From Methanomassiliicoccus sp. UBA386 (GTDB lineage Archaea > Thermoplasmatota > Thermoplasmata > Methanomassiliicoccales > Methanomassiliicoccaceae): DNA of 5,021 nt. The DNA is taken from positions 10,570 through 15,590 of the forward strand of contig DAGU01000015.1 in assembly GCA_002498285.1 (NCBI GenBank), given 5' to 3'. Made by a program: the position numbers and the translations under genes. The notes below the pieces were generated by a model, which saw nothing but the letters and a program-made list of their open reading frames with translations, made no database searches and was not told where the DNA came from. Below, one piece after another: positions 4,972 to 5,021 of this stretch (position 1 is the first letter of the stretch; every line of letters begins with the position of its first letter).

Positions 4972-5021
4972 TGGATGAACAAGCGGTGTTAAACCGCCTT
5001 TTCCGTGACATTGCGCACATG

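Noticed and set aside
4983..4997. Small inverted repeat GCGGT-GTTAA-ACCGC followed by CCTTTT
   Set aside because: It looks like a small terminator on the plus strand or a TBP operator, but the arms are only 5 bp and no plus-strand gene ends here, so it is not supported as a feature.

Overview
The window is archaeal. It encodes a two-repeat TATA-binding protein, a stand-alone DUF835 domain (a mainly euryarchaeal family), an archaeal-type RNase P RNA and a class II tRNA-Leu with encoded CCA. Genes are GC-rich, while the regulatory spacers are AT-rich with TATA-like boxes. High GC, abundant DUF835 and this mix of starts would suit a Thermoplasmatota/Methanomassiliicoccales-like euryarchaeon. That placement is inference; no methanogenesis gene is present to confirm it.

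Layout from left to right. On the minus strand, a DUF835 gene (939-1412) lies 41 nt upstream of an IF-2B-family gene (22-897), probably as one transcript. An AT-rich spacer (1413-1657) holds the probable DUF835 promoter, with a tandem AGAATTCC(C)ATAT repeat near the predicted start of transcription. The RNase P RNA gene lies at 1658-1955 on the minus strand; it is absent from any protein-ORF view but clear from its conserved regions and a long-range P1 helix. A short spacer (1956-2079) carries its TATA box and a possible 20-codon Cys-containing leader ORF for the next gene. On the plus strand, an unrecognised protein (2080-2790) has an N-terminal Rossmann-type glycine motif and two cysteine clusters. 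It is followed by tRNA-Leu(GAG) at 2892-2978. A non-coding convergent spacer (2979-3223) precedes two minus-strand genes, a YeiH/UPF0324 membrane protein (3224-4318) and, upstream of it, TBP (4378-4971).

Most of the window is housekeeping: transcription initiation (TBP), tRNA 5' maturation (RNase P) and translation (tRNA-Leu). The less understood parts are the IF-2B-like protein, which has Ser where sugar-phosphate isomerases of the fold have their catalytic Cys; the Cys-rich Rossmann protein; and the start sites of DUF835 and TBP, which are not straightforward. I see no mobile element, CRISPR array, defence system or clear new multi-gene system.
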